A stretch of DNA of 39,857 bases from Tropicimonas sp. IMCC6043 (lineage in GTDB: Bacteria > Pseudomonadota > Alphaproteobacteria > Rhodobacterales > Rhodobacteraceae). Below the pieces are notes generated by a model. That model had not been told where the DNA came from, did no database searches, and saw only the letters and a program-made list of their open reading frames with translations. The DNA is taken from assembly GCF_004146235.1 (NCBI RefSeq), contig NZ_SELO01000035.1:1-39857 (forward strand), in the 5' to 3' direction. Made by a program: the position numbers and the translations under genes. Of the stretch, positions 1 through 7,131 are shown one piece after another. Position 1 is the stretch's first letter, and the number at the start of each line of letters is the position of its first letter.

Positions 1-38
1 ACGCGCTCCCGCAATTCCATAGGATGTGGCTTGCCCAT
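1..38 (-). CDS. IS630-family transposase, N-terminal fragment cut by the window edge
   Basis: Reading leftward from ATG at 38-36, the first codons give MGKPHPMELRER, and the frame is still open at base 1. This opening (a short polar start, then P-M-E-L-R-E/Q-R) is typical of the helix-turn-helix N-terminus of alphaproteobacterial IS630 transposases, often encoded as a separate OrfA. A weak purine-rich stretch (TAGGGGGTAGGA on the minus strand) lies just upstream and could serve as ribosome binding site. Only 12 residues are visible. The call depends on them together with the insertion junction at 125-126. Confidence 0.7.
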   Translation of the reverse strand, partial: MGKPHPMELRER

Positions 39-124
39 TCCTACCCCCTATATCTGCCTCACAAACAGAGAACCATGGGCGCCACATCTTGGGAATCCTG
101 AATCCGATCAGCTTGGGAACGCTC
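1..124 (-). mobile_element. End of an IS630-family insertion sequence, continuing beyond the window start
   Basis: The AI-2E/PerM-like gene to the right loses its family sequence at the TA at 125-126. Beyond that lies foreign sequence, which on the minus strand begins with the terminal motif GAGCGTTCCCAAGCTGATCG. A transposase start follows about 85 bases inside. IS630/Tc1-mariner elements insert at TA and duplicate it, which fits this junction. Only one end is in the window, so the paired inverted repeat and the second TA cannot be checked. The family assignment rests on the TA target and on the transposase N-terminus. Confidence 0.75.
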
Positions 125-970
125 TAGCCCGAGATAGCAGGCCGCAGGCAGCAGACCGGCGGCGCCATCGAACACCACAATTCCTGCGATCGCGAGCGCA
201 ATGACGAAGAACACAGGCCCGAGATAGGGCACGAAATTCGCTGTGAAGGCGAGCACCCCCCAGAGGACTGGCGATGGCATTCCGAGCAGAGCCAGCGCAC
301 CGGTGACGGCGAGGCCGAGCACGGCGTTGATAATCGTAATGGTCAGGAAATAGCGCGAGACGAGTTGCTCGGCGGCCAGCAACCGCTCAGCGCTCAACCG
401 GCCGTTGCCGGTTGCAGCGAGCGCGTAGAGCTCGGCGCGTGAGAGCAGGAAGAAGAAGAGCGTGCCGACGAAGATCAGGATCTGGCCGGCCAGCGCAGGC
501 GCATAGCTGATTGCATCGGACACGTTCGACACGGCGGAACGAGCGGCGTCTTCGGCGCTCGGCACCGCGTCGCCCGAGCCGGCCGCGGTTCCGGACGGGC
601 TCACTGCCTCGGCAACGCTGTCGGCCATGCCCTCGACACCCCGCAGCAGATCGCGCAACGAGTCAATCGCGCTCCTGATTTCCAGCCAGAGAAGCGGTGC
701 GCGGTGCACCAGCTCGCGGATGTAGGGTTCCAGGAACAGGACGAAGAGCCCGGCCAAGGCGATCGTCGCCAGAAGGCCGGACAGCGCGGCGAGCGCCGGC
801 GGGAGGCCGATCCGGGTAAGCCGGTCAGCAAAGGGCGCGAGCACAACGCCTGTGACCAGAGCGAGGAGGATCGACGCAATGAGCCCCTGCCCGAGTTCCA
901 GCAATACAACGCCGGCTGCAAGGGCGAGCGCGACAAGAGAAGCGCGCTCAACGGGATCGGTTTGAGTCAT
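59..970 (-). pseudogene. AI-2E family (PerM-like) transporter truncated by the IS630 insertion
   Basis: The protein is a multi-pass inner-membrane protein of the AI-2E transporter/PerM family, whose members are putative exporters or permeases. An N-terminal hydrophobic pair (about residues 8-60), a soluble stretch (about 90-150) and further membrane segments (about 160-270) fit the family. Start ATG 970 is chosen because GGAGAAAC lies just upstream; an in-frame ATG at 1033 has no such signal. Native sequence stops at the TA at 125-126, about residue 281. The remaining 22 residues are translated IS sequence, ending at 59. The family's conserved C-terminal helices, including the region normally resembling GQFVTPMLLG, are missing. 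The gene is probably non-functional, but a truncated product cannot be excluded. Confidence 0.85.
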
Positions 971-1068
971 TCGGTTTCTCCGGACTGGCAACGACAACGC
1001 GTGCCGGAGCGCAATGTTCCAAGGTCCTCCCAAGCGGAACCAAATAGGCGCTCGCGCGTTTTCATCTC

Positions 1069-2124
1069 ATGCAACAGATGTCAGCCCAGCACGCCTTGCG
1101 CCCCGATCCACTTCCGCCGGCGGGGACCGTCTTCGCGGCCTTGCCCGCCCCGCGCGAGGGTCGGGACACGGACTCGCGCAAGGTCGGCGTCGAGATCGAG
1201 TTCGGCGGTCTGCCGGCGGAACAGGCCGCGCGCGTTGTCGTATCAGTCCTCGGCGGCACACCCGAGAAGCGGGCCCCCGGGGACTGGAGGATCACCGGCG
1301 GGGACTTGGGTCCGATCACGCTCTATCTCGACACTAGGTGGCGCCCGACAGAAGACAGCGCATTGGCGCGGTCCGGTGTCGAGTTCGGGCGCAACTTCGT
1401 GCCCTTCGAGATCGTGACCGAACCACTGGCGCAGAAGGATCTGCCGCGGCTCGATCACCTGCTGACCGATCTCGCGGGCGAGGGCGCCGAGGGCAGCGGC
1501 GAGGGACCGCTCAATGGCTTTGGCCTGCATCTCAACGTCGAACTAGCCGATCCGGAACGGGGCACCGACATGCCGCGCGTCGCGCTCTCCTTCGCGCTGC
1601 TCGAGCGCTGGCTGCGCCGCCGCGACCCGCTGGCCACCGGCCGCCGGCTGCTACCCTTCGCCGACCCCTGGCCGACCGCGTTGACCTCCGATCTCGCGGG
1701 AGCCTGGCCGGGCTTGGACCTGGAGGGATTGCTCGCAGTGCTGCACCGGCATGTCTCGTCCCGAAATTACGGGCTCGACCTGCTACCGGCCTGGGCCGAA
1801 GTGGCACCCGACGACTACAGGCTCTGGATGGAAAACGACACTGCCGTGTCGGCCCGCCCTACCTATCACTACCGGATGCCGGATTGCCGGATCGGCGCGC
1901 CCGGCTGGTCGCTTGCCTATGAGTGGAACCGCTGGGCGCTCATCGAGGCGGTTGCGTCCGACGATGACCTTCTCACAACGCTCTGCCGTGACTGGTGGCA
2001 GCATCGCGAGGTGCCGATGATACCCGAACGTGAAGCATGGTTCCGGTCCGTGACGAACCATCTCGGCCGCCTCGCGGACCTCGCCCCCGAAGGCGGCCCG
2101 CGGGCAAACGAGGCGTCGTCATGA
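1069..2124 (+). CDS. Amidoligase family protein (COOH-NH2 ligase, glutamine-synthetase/GCS fold)
   Basis: This is a predicted ATP-dependent carboxylate-amine ligase of the Amidoligase_2 family (related to glutamate-cysteine ligase), 351 aa, cytosolic. Visible family motifs are KVGVEIEF near residues 38-45 (first strand with the metal/ATP glutamates), GVEFGRNFVPFEIVTEPL near 103-120, FGLHLNVEL near 151-159 (His and Asn of the active site), SSRNYGLDLLPA near 230-241 and SLAYEWNRW near 281-289. ATG 1069 and ATG 1078 are both possible starts; neither has a strong ribosome binding site. The stop overlaps the start of the glutamine amidotransferase gene (ATGA at 2121-2124), so the two are translationally coupled. 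Members of this family are predicted to form amide or peptide bonds on small molecules or peptides. The substrate is unknown here. Confidence 0.85.
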   Translation: MQQMSAQHALRPDPLPPAGTVFAALPAPREGRDTDSRKVGVEIEFGGLPAEQAARVVVSVLGGTPEKRAPGDWRITGGDLGPITLYLDTRWRPTEDSALARSGVEFGRNFVPFEIVTEPLAQKDLPRLDHLLTDLAGEGAEGSGEGPLNGFGLHLNVELADPERGTDMPRVALSFALLERWLRRRDPLATGRRLLPFADPWPTALTSDLAGAWPGLDLEGLLAVLHRHVSSRNYGLDLLPAWAEVAPDDYRLWMENDTAVSARPTYHYRMPDCRIGAPGWSLAYEWNRWALIEAVASDDDLLTTLCRDWWQHREVPMIPEREAWFRSVTNHLGRLADLAPEGGPRANEASS

Positions 2125-2861
2125 CATCGCGCAGGCACCCAGTCATTGCGGTGACCACCTCCGCCCGCTCCGGATGGCGAATCTTTCCGCTGGTCGCCTT
2201 CAACCTCTGGCTCGCCGGTGGCCGCGGGCGGCGCTGGGGCGCCGGCCGGCCGGCCGATCTCGAGGCAGTGGATGGGTTGATCATCGGTGGCGGCGATGAC
2301 ATCTCGCCCACGCTCTATGGTGGCGACCTCGTCGCCGAGGCCCGGATCGACCCGGCGCGCGACCGGCTGGAACGCAGGCTCGCCGCCGCGGCGCTCGAGC
2401 GCGGCCTTCCGGTGCTCGGCATCTGCCGCGGCGCGCAGATGCTCAACGTGGCGGCCGGCGGAACACTGATGGGCGATGCCTTTGCCCGCCACCCCGGATC
2501 GCGGCACTACCGCACGATCCTGCCGCGCCGCCGGGTGCGGGCGCGCAAGGATACCCTTCTGGCCCGGATCACCGGGCGCGAGGCGCTTCGGGTCAATGCG
2601 CTCCACAGCCAGGCGGTAGACCGGCTCGGCACTGGCCTCTGCGTCTCGGCACGCGACGAAGGCGGCATGGTGCAGGCGATCGAGCGGAGCGTCGGGTCCT
2701 TCGCCATCGGCGTGCAATGGCATCCCGAGCATCTCTTCTACCGCCGTGCCCAGCGGCGGATCTTTGCGGCCCTGGTCGCGGCCGCCCGCGCCCATGCCAC
2801 AGCGCCCGGCGCACAGGACGGCCACGCCACTGCCGTGGCTCAGGAAATGGCGCCGATCTGA
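2121..2861 (+). CDS. Class I glutamine amidotransferase-like protein (gamma-glutamyl-GABA hydrolase family)
   Basis: The 246-aa protein belongs to the peptidase C26/PuuD-type class I glutamine amidotransferase fold. The nucleophile Cys102 sits in the elbow GICRGAQML, and the triad partners are His201 and Glu203 in GVQWHPEHL. The oxyanion strand GLIIGGGDDISPTLYGG (about 53-68) is typical of gamma-glutamyl-gamma-aminobutyrate hydrolases. ATG 2121 is chosen because it overlaps the amidoligase stop as ATGA; an in-frame upstream ATG at 2037 would lie deep inside the amidoligase gene. The pairing suggests that it either supplies ammonia or removes gamma-glutamyl groups in the pathway served by the amidoligase. 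PuuD itself hydrolyses gamma-Glu-GABA in putrescine catabolism, but no other Puu gene is present. Confidence 0.88.
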   Translation: MTSRRHPVIAVTTSARSGWRIFPLVAFNLWLAGGRGRRWGAGRPADLEAVDGLIIGGGDDISPTLYGGDLVAEARIDPARDRLERRLAAAALERGLPVLGICRGAQMLNVAAGGTLMGDAFARHPGSRHYRTILPRRRVRARKDTLLARITGREALRVNALHSQAVDRLGTGLCVSARDEGGMVQAIERSVGSFAIGVQWHPEHLFYRRAQRRIFAALVAAARAHATAPGAQDGHATAVAQEMAPI

Positions 2862-2974
2862 CCCGCACGGATGTCTACGGGATGCTGCGCTGAAGCCGCA
2901 CCCGCGATCCCGATTTCCGACCGAACGACGCTTGCGGAACCTCGCCGCTTTCCCTGCCCGCTCCGGTGCGTCAG

Positions 2975-3012
2975 CTATCCCACGATGGACAATCGCCCCT
3001 CCGGTGGGATAG
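2975..3012 (+). promoter_or_regulatory. Perfect 9-bp inverted repeat upstream of plsY
   Basis: CTATCCCAC at 2975-2983 is exactly complementary to GTGGGATAG at 3004-3012, with 20 bases between. The repeat ends 18 bases before the plsY ribosome binding site (GGGGAG, 3031-3036). It could be a transcript hairpin with a large loop or a pair of operator half-sites about three helical turns apart. No T-tract follows, so a simple terminator of the amidoligase operon is unlikely. Confidence 0.45.
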
Positions 3013-3041
3013 TGCCGCGCTAGATCACCCGGGGAGTCCAG

Positions 3042-3650
3042 ATGCCCGCCTTCGATTCCGGCCTCGCGCCGCTGATCCTGACAGCGCTCCTTGCCTATCT
3101 CCTCGGCTCGATCCCCTTCGGTCTCGTCATCGCCCGGGCATTCGGCCTCGGCGACCTGCGCTCAATTGGCTCGGGCAATATCGGGGCAACCAACGTTTTG
3201 CGCACCGGCAACAAGCTTGCCGCCTTCCTCACCCTCGTGCTCGACGCGTCCAAGGGCGGTGTGGCCGTGCTGATCGCCCGCGCGGCGATCGGCCCCGATG
3301 CTGCCCAGGTCGCGGGTTTCGCGGCCTTTCTCGGTCATCTCTACCCGGTCTGGCTCGGCTTTCGAGGCGGCAAGGGCGTGGCGACCTTTCTCGGCGTTCT
3401 GCTCGCGCTCGACTGGCGCGTCGGGCTCGCCTGTTGCGCGACCTGGCTCGCAACGGCGCTGATTTTCCGCATCTCCTCGCTCGCGGCACTCGTCGCCGCG
3501 GCGCTGGCCACCGGCTGGATGCTGGTCTTCGGCCGCACGGACATGGCCCTGCTCGGACTGGCGCTCACCGGCCTGGTATACCTCCGCCACAGCGCCAACA
3601 TCGCCCGCCTGCTGCGCGGCACCGAACCCCGCATCGGGGCTGACAAGTAA
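3042..3650 (+). CDS. plsY: Glycerol-3-phosphate acyltransferase PlsY
   Basis: PlsY transfers the acyl group from acyl-phosphate to glycerol-3-phosphate, the first step of phospholipid synthesis, at the inner membrane. The 202-aa product has the usual family length and all signature blocks: GSIPFGLV near residue 22, GSGNIGATNVLR near 43 (glycerol-phosphate and phosphate binding), GHLYPVWLGFRGGKGVAT near 98-115 (acyl-phosphate site) and HSANIARLLRGTEP near the C-terminus. Five to six membrane segments are visible. Start ATG 3042 is preceded by GGGGAG at 3031-3036. It lies 180 bp after the amidotransferase gene, in the same direction, so it may be co-transcribed or have its own promoter near the inverted repeat at 2975-3012. 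Confidence 0.97.
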   Translation: MPAFDSGLAPLILTALLAYLLGSIPFGLVIARAFGLGDLRSIGSGNIGATNVLRTGNKLAAFLTLVLDASKGGVAVLIARAAIGPDAAQVAGFAAFLGHLYPVWLGFRGGKGVATFLGVLLALDWRVGLACCATWLATALIFRISSLAALVAAALATGWMLVFGRTDMALLGLALTGLVYLRHSANIARLLRGTEPRIGADK

Positions 3651-3701
3651 GCCGGCCACCGCTACGCTTCGAGCCAGTCCTTCCATGACGGAGTTCGAAG
3701 A

Positions 3702-4058
3702 ATGACTTTTCAGGATGCGGTAAAGACCTGTCTCACGCAGAAATATGTCGATTTCTCCGGCCGGGCCCGGCGGTCGGAATACTGGTGGTTCGTGCTCTTC
3801 GTGTTCATCGGCAACATCATCTTCGGGATCATCGGCATCGATCTGCTCGGCGCCCTTTGGAGCCTTGCGCTGCTCCTTCCGGGAATCGCCGTGGGCGTCC
3901 GCCGTCTGCACGACCTCGACAAGTCCGGCTGGTGGCTCCTGATCGCGCTGATCCCGCTGATCGGCCTGTTGGTTCTGATCTATTTCTTCGTCCAGCCCGG
4001 CACGCGTGGCGCCAACCAATACGGCCCGGAGCCGCGCGTCGAGCCGAACGGTTTCTGA
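3702..4058 (+). CDS. DUF805 family small membrane protein
   Basis: The 118-aa protein has the DUF805 hallmarks: an N-terminal cytoplasmic stretch with YVDFSGRARRSEYWWF (residues 15-30), then hydrophobic segments near 28-45, 47-63 and 77-95, with VGVRRLHDLDKSGWWLL between the second and third. The short tail carries GTRGANQYGPEP, which is usual for the family. No enzymatic role is established for DUF805; members are often near phage, stress or membrane genes. It follows plsY by 51 bp and precedes a second, larger DUF805 gene. Start ATG 3702 has a modest GGAG upstream. Confidence 0.9.
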   Translation: MTFQDAVKTCLTQKYVDFSGRARRSEYWWFVLFVFIGNIIFGIIGIDLLGALWSLALLLPGIAVGVRRLHDLDKSGWWLLIALIPLIGLLVLIYFFVQPGTRGANQYGPEPRVEPNGF

Positions 4059-4065
4059 CCCTGCC

Positions 4066-4092
4066 GCCTCCGGCCAGACCCGGCCCGGAGGC
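4066..4092 (+). terminator. Hairpin after the first DUF805 gene
   Basis: GCCTCCGG at 4066-4073 pairs perfectly with CCGGAGGC at 4085-4092 around an 11-base loop, starting 8 bases after the stop codon at 4058. No T-run follows, so this is either a weak or Rho-assisted terminator or an RNA-stabilising stem. Confidence 0.4.
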
Positions 4093-4175
4093 GCACTGAT
4101 TTCCATCCCGCCGTCGAAGTTTCGCCGCAAAAACCAGTCAGCTTGCGGCAAGCAAACGAGACGGGGGTAAGATCC

Positions 4176-5018
4176 ATGCGCAGCCTCTTCCGGGCCTTTG
4201 ACAATTTCTTCTTCAAGGCTTTCGACATCATGGGCCGGTCCTCACGTGCCGAGTATTGGTGCGTTATGCCGATCCTCTGGGCAATCATGGGCGGCCTGTT
4301 CTGGATCGATCTCCGCGGCATCGACCGAGCTTTCAGCGCCGGGGAGATCCCGTCCCTCAACCCGCTTGCCTATGGCTCGGTCCTCTTCATTCTGGTCACC
4401 GCGATCCCGCGCCTAACCCTGTCGATCCGCCGGTTGCAGGATAGCGGGCGCAGGGCGCGATGGGTGACCATGCCGTACTCCGCGGCCTTCCTGGCGCTGA
4501 TGGGATTCTTCGGGCTCGCCACGTCCGGCGCCTTCGTCGTCGAGGGCGATTTCACCGACGCCGGAGTGCCGATCGCGATGGCTCTCAGTTTCGGTTCGCC
4601 CGAAGGGGCCGCCGTGGCTGTCTACGAGATCGTGAGCAATATTGAGAACATCCGCTTCGTCGGGCAACTTCCGGCCAGCGGCGAGATTGCCTCGGCGATC
4701 TCGAACGAGGCGATGGGGGGGCCGGCGGCGACACTGCCGATGCTGTTCATGTTGGCGATAATGTTTCTCTACCCGCCGCTCGCGATGATGCTCTACACGC
4801 TCATCATGTCCCTGCCTTCAGACGAGGACGAGAACGCCTATGGCCTGCCGACCAATCTCGGCCACGGCCCGAAACGCGCCTCCAAGGGCGAGCACAACGC
4901 CTTCGCATCCTACGCGATCCTGACCCGGCAGGGGCGCAAGATGACCGAAGAGGAGATCGTCGCGCGCAGGGAGGCCGTGCACAGCCTCTACGAGAGCCGC
5001 GTGCTCGGCCGACGCTGA
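4176..5018 (+). CDS. Large DUF805 family membrane protein
   Basis: This is a second DUF805 protein, 280 aa, more than twice the length of its neighbour. The N-terminus (FKAFDIMGRSSRAEYW, about residues 14-29) and the LSIRRLQDSGRRARWV block (about 83-98) match the family. A soluble stretch of roughly 75 residues (about 120-195, containing EGDFTDAGVP and PASGEIASAISNEA) then separates the first membrane segments from a final hydrophobic hairpin. A charged cytoplasmic tail follows (RKMTEEEIVARREAVHSLYE). ATG 4176 is preferred over the in-frame ATG at 4143 because GGGGGTAAG precedes it. The gene ends 12 bp before the convergent end of gshA. Function unknown. Confidence 0.8.
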   Translation: MRSLFRAFDNFFFKAFDIMGRSSRAEYWCVMPILWAIMGGLFWIDLRGIDRAFSAGEIPSLNPLAYGSVLFILVTAIPRLTLSIRRLQDSGRRARWVTMPYSAAFLALMGFFGLATSGAFVVEGDFTDAGVPIAMALSFGSPEGAAVAVYEIVSNIENIRFVGQLPASGEIASAISNEAMGGPAATLPMLFMLAIMFLYPPLAMMLYTLIMSLPSDEDENAYGLPTNLGHGPKRASKGEHNAFASYAILTRQGRKMTEEEIVARREAVHSLYESRVLGRR

Positions 5019-5030
5019 GCCTTTCGGTCG

Positions 5031-6401
5031 TCAGTAGCTGTATTCGGAGTAGATCCGATTGAGGTCGCCATTCCAGTCGCCGTGGAAATGGTCGAGAAGC
5101 TCGTCCGCGGGCACCCGGCCGGTTTCGACGCTGTCCTGCAACGCGTTCAGAAAGTGGGTCTCGTCGGGAATCATGCCGCCGGCGCCCGGGATCGCCCGCC
5201 CCTCGAGGCCGATCGCAGCGATCTTCACCGCCTCGCGGGCCAACTCGCGGAGTGAGACGCCGCCCGCGCTGCCTTGAAGCCCGTCGACCGATGCGGCCAC
5301 CCTCAGCCCCTCGCGGGTCTCCGCGTCGAAACCCTTCACAAGGTCCCAGGCAGCGTCGAGCGCCGTGCCGTCATACAGCAGGCCGGTCCAGAACGCCGGT
5401 AGTGCACAGAGACGTCGCCACGGACCGCCATCGGCGCCCCGCATCTCCATGTATTTCTTGATCCGCGCCTCGGGGAAGACCGTCGTCAGGTGATCGGCCC
5501 AGTCCGAGAGCGTCGGCGTCTCGCCGGGCAGCGCCGGCAGCTTGCCCTTCATGAAATCGCGGAAGGACTGGCCGAGTGCGTTGATATACTTGCCGTCGCG
5601 GTAGACGAAATACATCGGCACATCGAGCCCATATTCCACCCAGGCCTGGAAACCGAAACCCGGCTCGAAGACGAAGGGCAGCATGCCGGTGCGTGACGCG
5701 TCGAGGTCGCGCCAGATCCGCGACCGCCAGGACTTGTGGCCGTTGAGCTTGCCCTCGAGAAACGGTGAGTTGGCGAAGAGCGCGGTGGCCACGGGTTGCA
5801 GCGCGAGTGCGACGCGCAGTTTCTGCGTCATGTCGGCCTCGCTGGCGAAGTCGAGATTCACCTGCACGGTACAGGTGCGATACATCATCTGCTTGCCGAG
5901 TTCGCCCACCCTGTCCATGTAGTCGGTCATCAGCCGATACCGCCCCTTGGGCATCTGCGGCATCTCTTCATGGGTCCATTCCGGCGCGGTGCCGAGCCCG
6001 ATAAAGCCCGCGCCGATCTCGTCGGCGACCGCCTTGACCTCGCGAAGATGCTCGTTGACCTCGTCGCAGGTCTCGTGGATCGAGCGCAGGGGCGCGCCCG
6101 ACAGCTCGAGCTGCCCGCCCGGCTCCAGCGAGATATTCGCGCCGTTGAGCTCGAGGCCGATGATGTTGTCCTGCTCGAGGATCGGCTTCCAACCGAACCG
6201 GTCCCGAAGCCCCTCCAGCATTGCCTTGATCGAGCGCGGCCCGTCATAGGGCAGCGGCTTCAGGGTGTCGCGGCAATAGCCGAACTTCTCGTGCTCCGTG
6301 CCGATGCGCCAGTCCGCCTTGGGCTTGCAGCCGCTCTCGAGATACTCGACCAGTTGCTCATAGCGCTCGATCGGACCGCCGCCGGATTGAGGGATGGACA
6401 T
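5031..6401 (-). CDS. gshA: Glutamate-cysteine ligase (plant/alphaproteobacterial type)
   Basis: The enzyme joins L-glutamate and L-cysteine using ATP, the committed step of glutathione synthesis in the cytosol. The 456-aa product matches the GCS2 branch found in alphaproteobacteria and plants: WRIGTEHEKFGY near residues 33-44 (metal/ATP glutamates), NIIGLELNGANISLEPGGQLELSG near 80-103, RTCTVQVNLDFASE near 163-176 and MEMRGADGG near 317-325. The Cys pairs that form redox disulfides in plant enzymes are not conserved as a set. Start ATG 6401 has GGAGAAACCCC just upstream; an in-frame ATG at 6425 is not supported. It is not in an operon with gshB, and the upstream gene on the same strand is 180 bp away. 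Confidence 0.96.
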   Translation of the reverse strand: MSIPQSGGGPIERYEQLVEYLESGCKPKADWRIGTEHEKFGYCRDTLKPLPYDGPRSIKAMLEGLRDRFGWKPILEQDNIIGLELNGANISLEPGGQLELSGAPLRSIHETCDEVNEHLREVKAVADEIGAGFIGLGTAPEWTHEEMPQMPKGRYRLMTDYMDRVGELGKQMMYRTCTVQVNLDFASEADMTQKLRVALALQPVATALFANSPFLEGKLNGHKSWRSRIWRDLDASRTGMLPFVFEPGFGFQAWVEYGLDVPMYFVYRDGKYINALGQSFRDFMKGKLPALPGETPTLSDWADHLTTVFPEARIKKYMEMRGADGGPWRRLCALPAFWTGLLYDGTALDAAWDLVKGFDAETREGLRVAASVDGLQGSAGGVSLRELAREAVKIAAIGLEGRAIPGAGGMIPDETHFLNALQDSVETGRVPADELLDHFHGDWNGDLNRIYSEYSY

Positions 6402-6581
6402 GGGGTTTCTCCGGGATGGACGCACCGTGCGCGCTTCGTGCGACGGTCGCTGCGCGGTGTCAAGGGTCAGCGCGGCTCCATCGGCGAACAGCCTGTGCGC
6501 GCGGAGATTCCTACGCGCCGCGATGCCAAGCGGTCCCCCGAGGTCGTTCGGGACGCGCCCGCATGCATACGGATGCGACGC

Positions 6582-7112
6582 TCACCGCTCGGGCGGGAGG
6601 ATCTCCGGCGCGATCCGCCGGGACCAGATCCGCCGGCCATGCGGCGCCGCGCCCTGTAGAGCCGACATCAGTGCCTTCGCCTCCATTCCCGGAAGCGCCG
6701 CGAAATGGTCGTAGAGCGCCGCCGCACCCGCCGCGGCCATCGGCACCAGCAGCATCTGCCCGTCGGCCTGCCGCAGCCGCCAGCAGCGGCGCGATCCGGC
6801 CACGTCGATCACCTCGATCTCGACCAGTTCGGCGAGGTCCACCGCGCCGCCCATGATCGGCCCCATGTAGGTTATCCGCCCCTCGTCGACAGCGACCACG
6901 CCCGGCGCGTCGATCGCCATGCGGAAGCGCATCCGCCGCCAGGCGAAGACCGCCAGCGTCAGCCCCACCGCGATGACCAGCCCGCCAAGCACGAGCATCA
7001 CCAGCCCGCCGAGCCCCGCCAGCCAGACGCCGGCCAGCGCCGTCGCCAGCGCCGCCAGTACCTCGCTCCAGCGCGACAATGCACGCGCTACTTCGGGCCG
7101 CAGAAAGCTCAC
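6582..7112 (-). CDS. Conserved membrane protein of unknown function
   Basis: The 176-aa product starts at GTG 7112. It has two adjacent hydrophobic segments (about residues 16-33 and 35-56) followed by a soluble domain of about 115 residues containing PGVVAVDEGRITYMGP and VDLAELVEIEV. The layout resembles small PH-like or YcxB-like membrane-anchored proteins, but I do not recognise a named family. It starts 20 bases after the stop of the GNAT gene on the same strand and so is probably the last gene of an rsmE-GNAT-membrane protein transcript. Codon use (strong G/C at third positions) supports a real gene. Confidence 0.7.
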   Translation of the reverse strand: MSFLRPEVARALSRWSEVLAALATALAGVWLAGLGGLVMLVLGGLVIAVGLTLAVFAWRRMRFRMAIDAPGVVAVDEGRITYMGPIMGGAVDLAELVEIEVIDVAGSRRCWRLRQADGQMLLVPMAAAGAAALYDHFAALPGMEAKALMSALQGAAPHGRRIWSRRIAPEILPPER

Positions 7113-7131
7113 GTCGCCGTCCCGGCCGCCA

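Noticed and set aside
1917..2825. 302-codon open frame on the minus strand across the amidoligase and amidotransferase genes
   Set aside because: It is antisense to two genes with intact catalytic motifs, and its translation is Arg/Gly-rich and low in hydrophobic patterning, typical of a shadow frame in GC-rich DNA.
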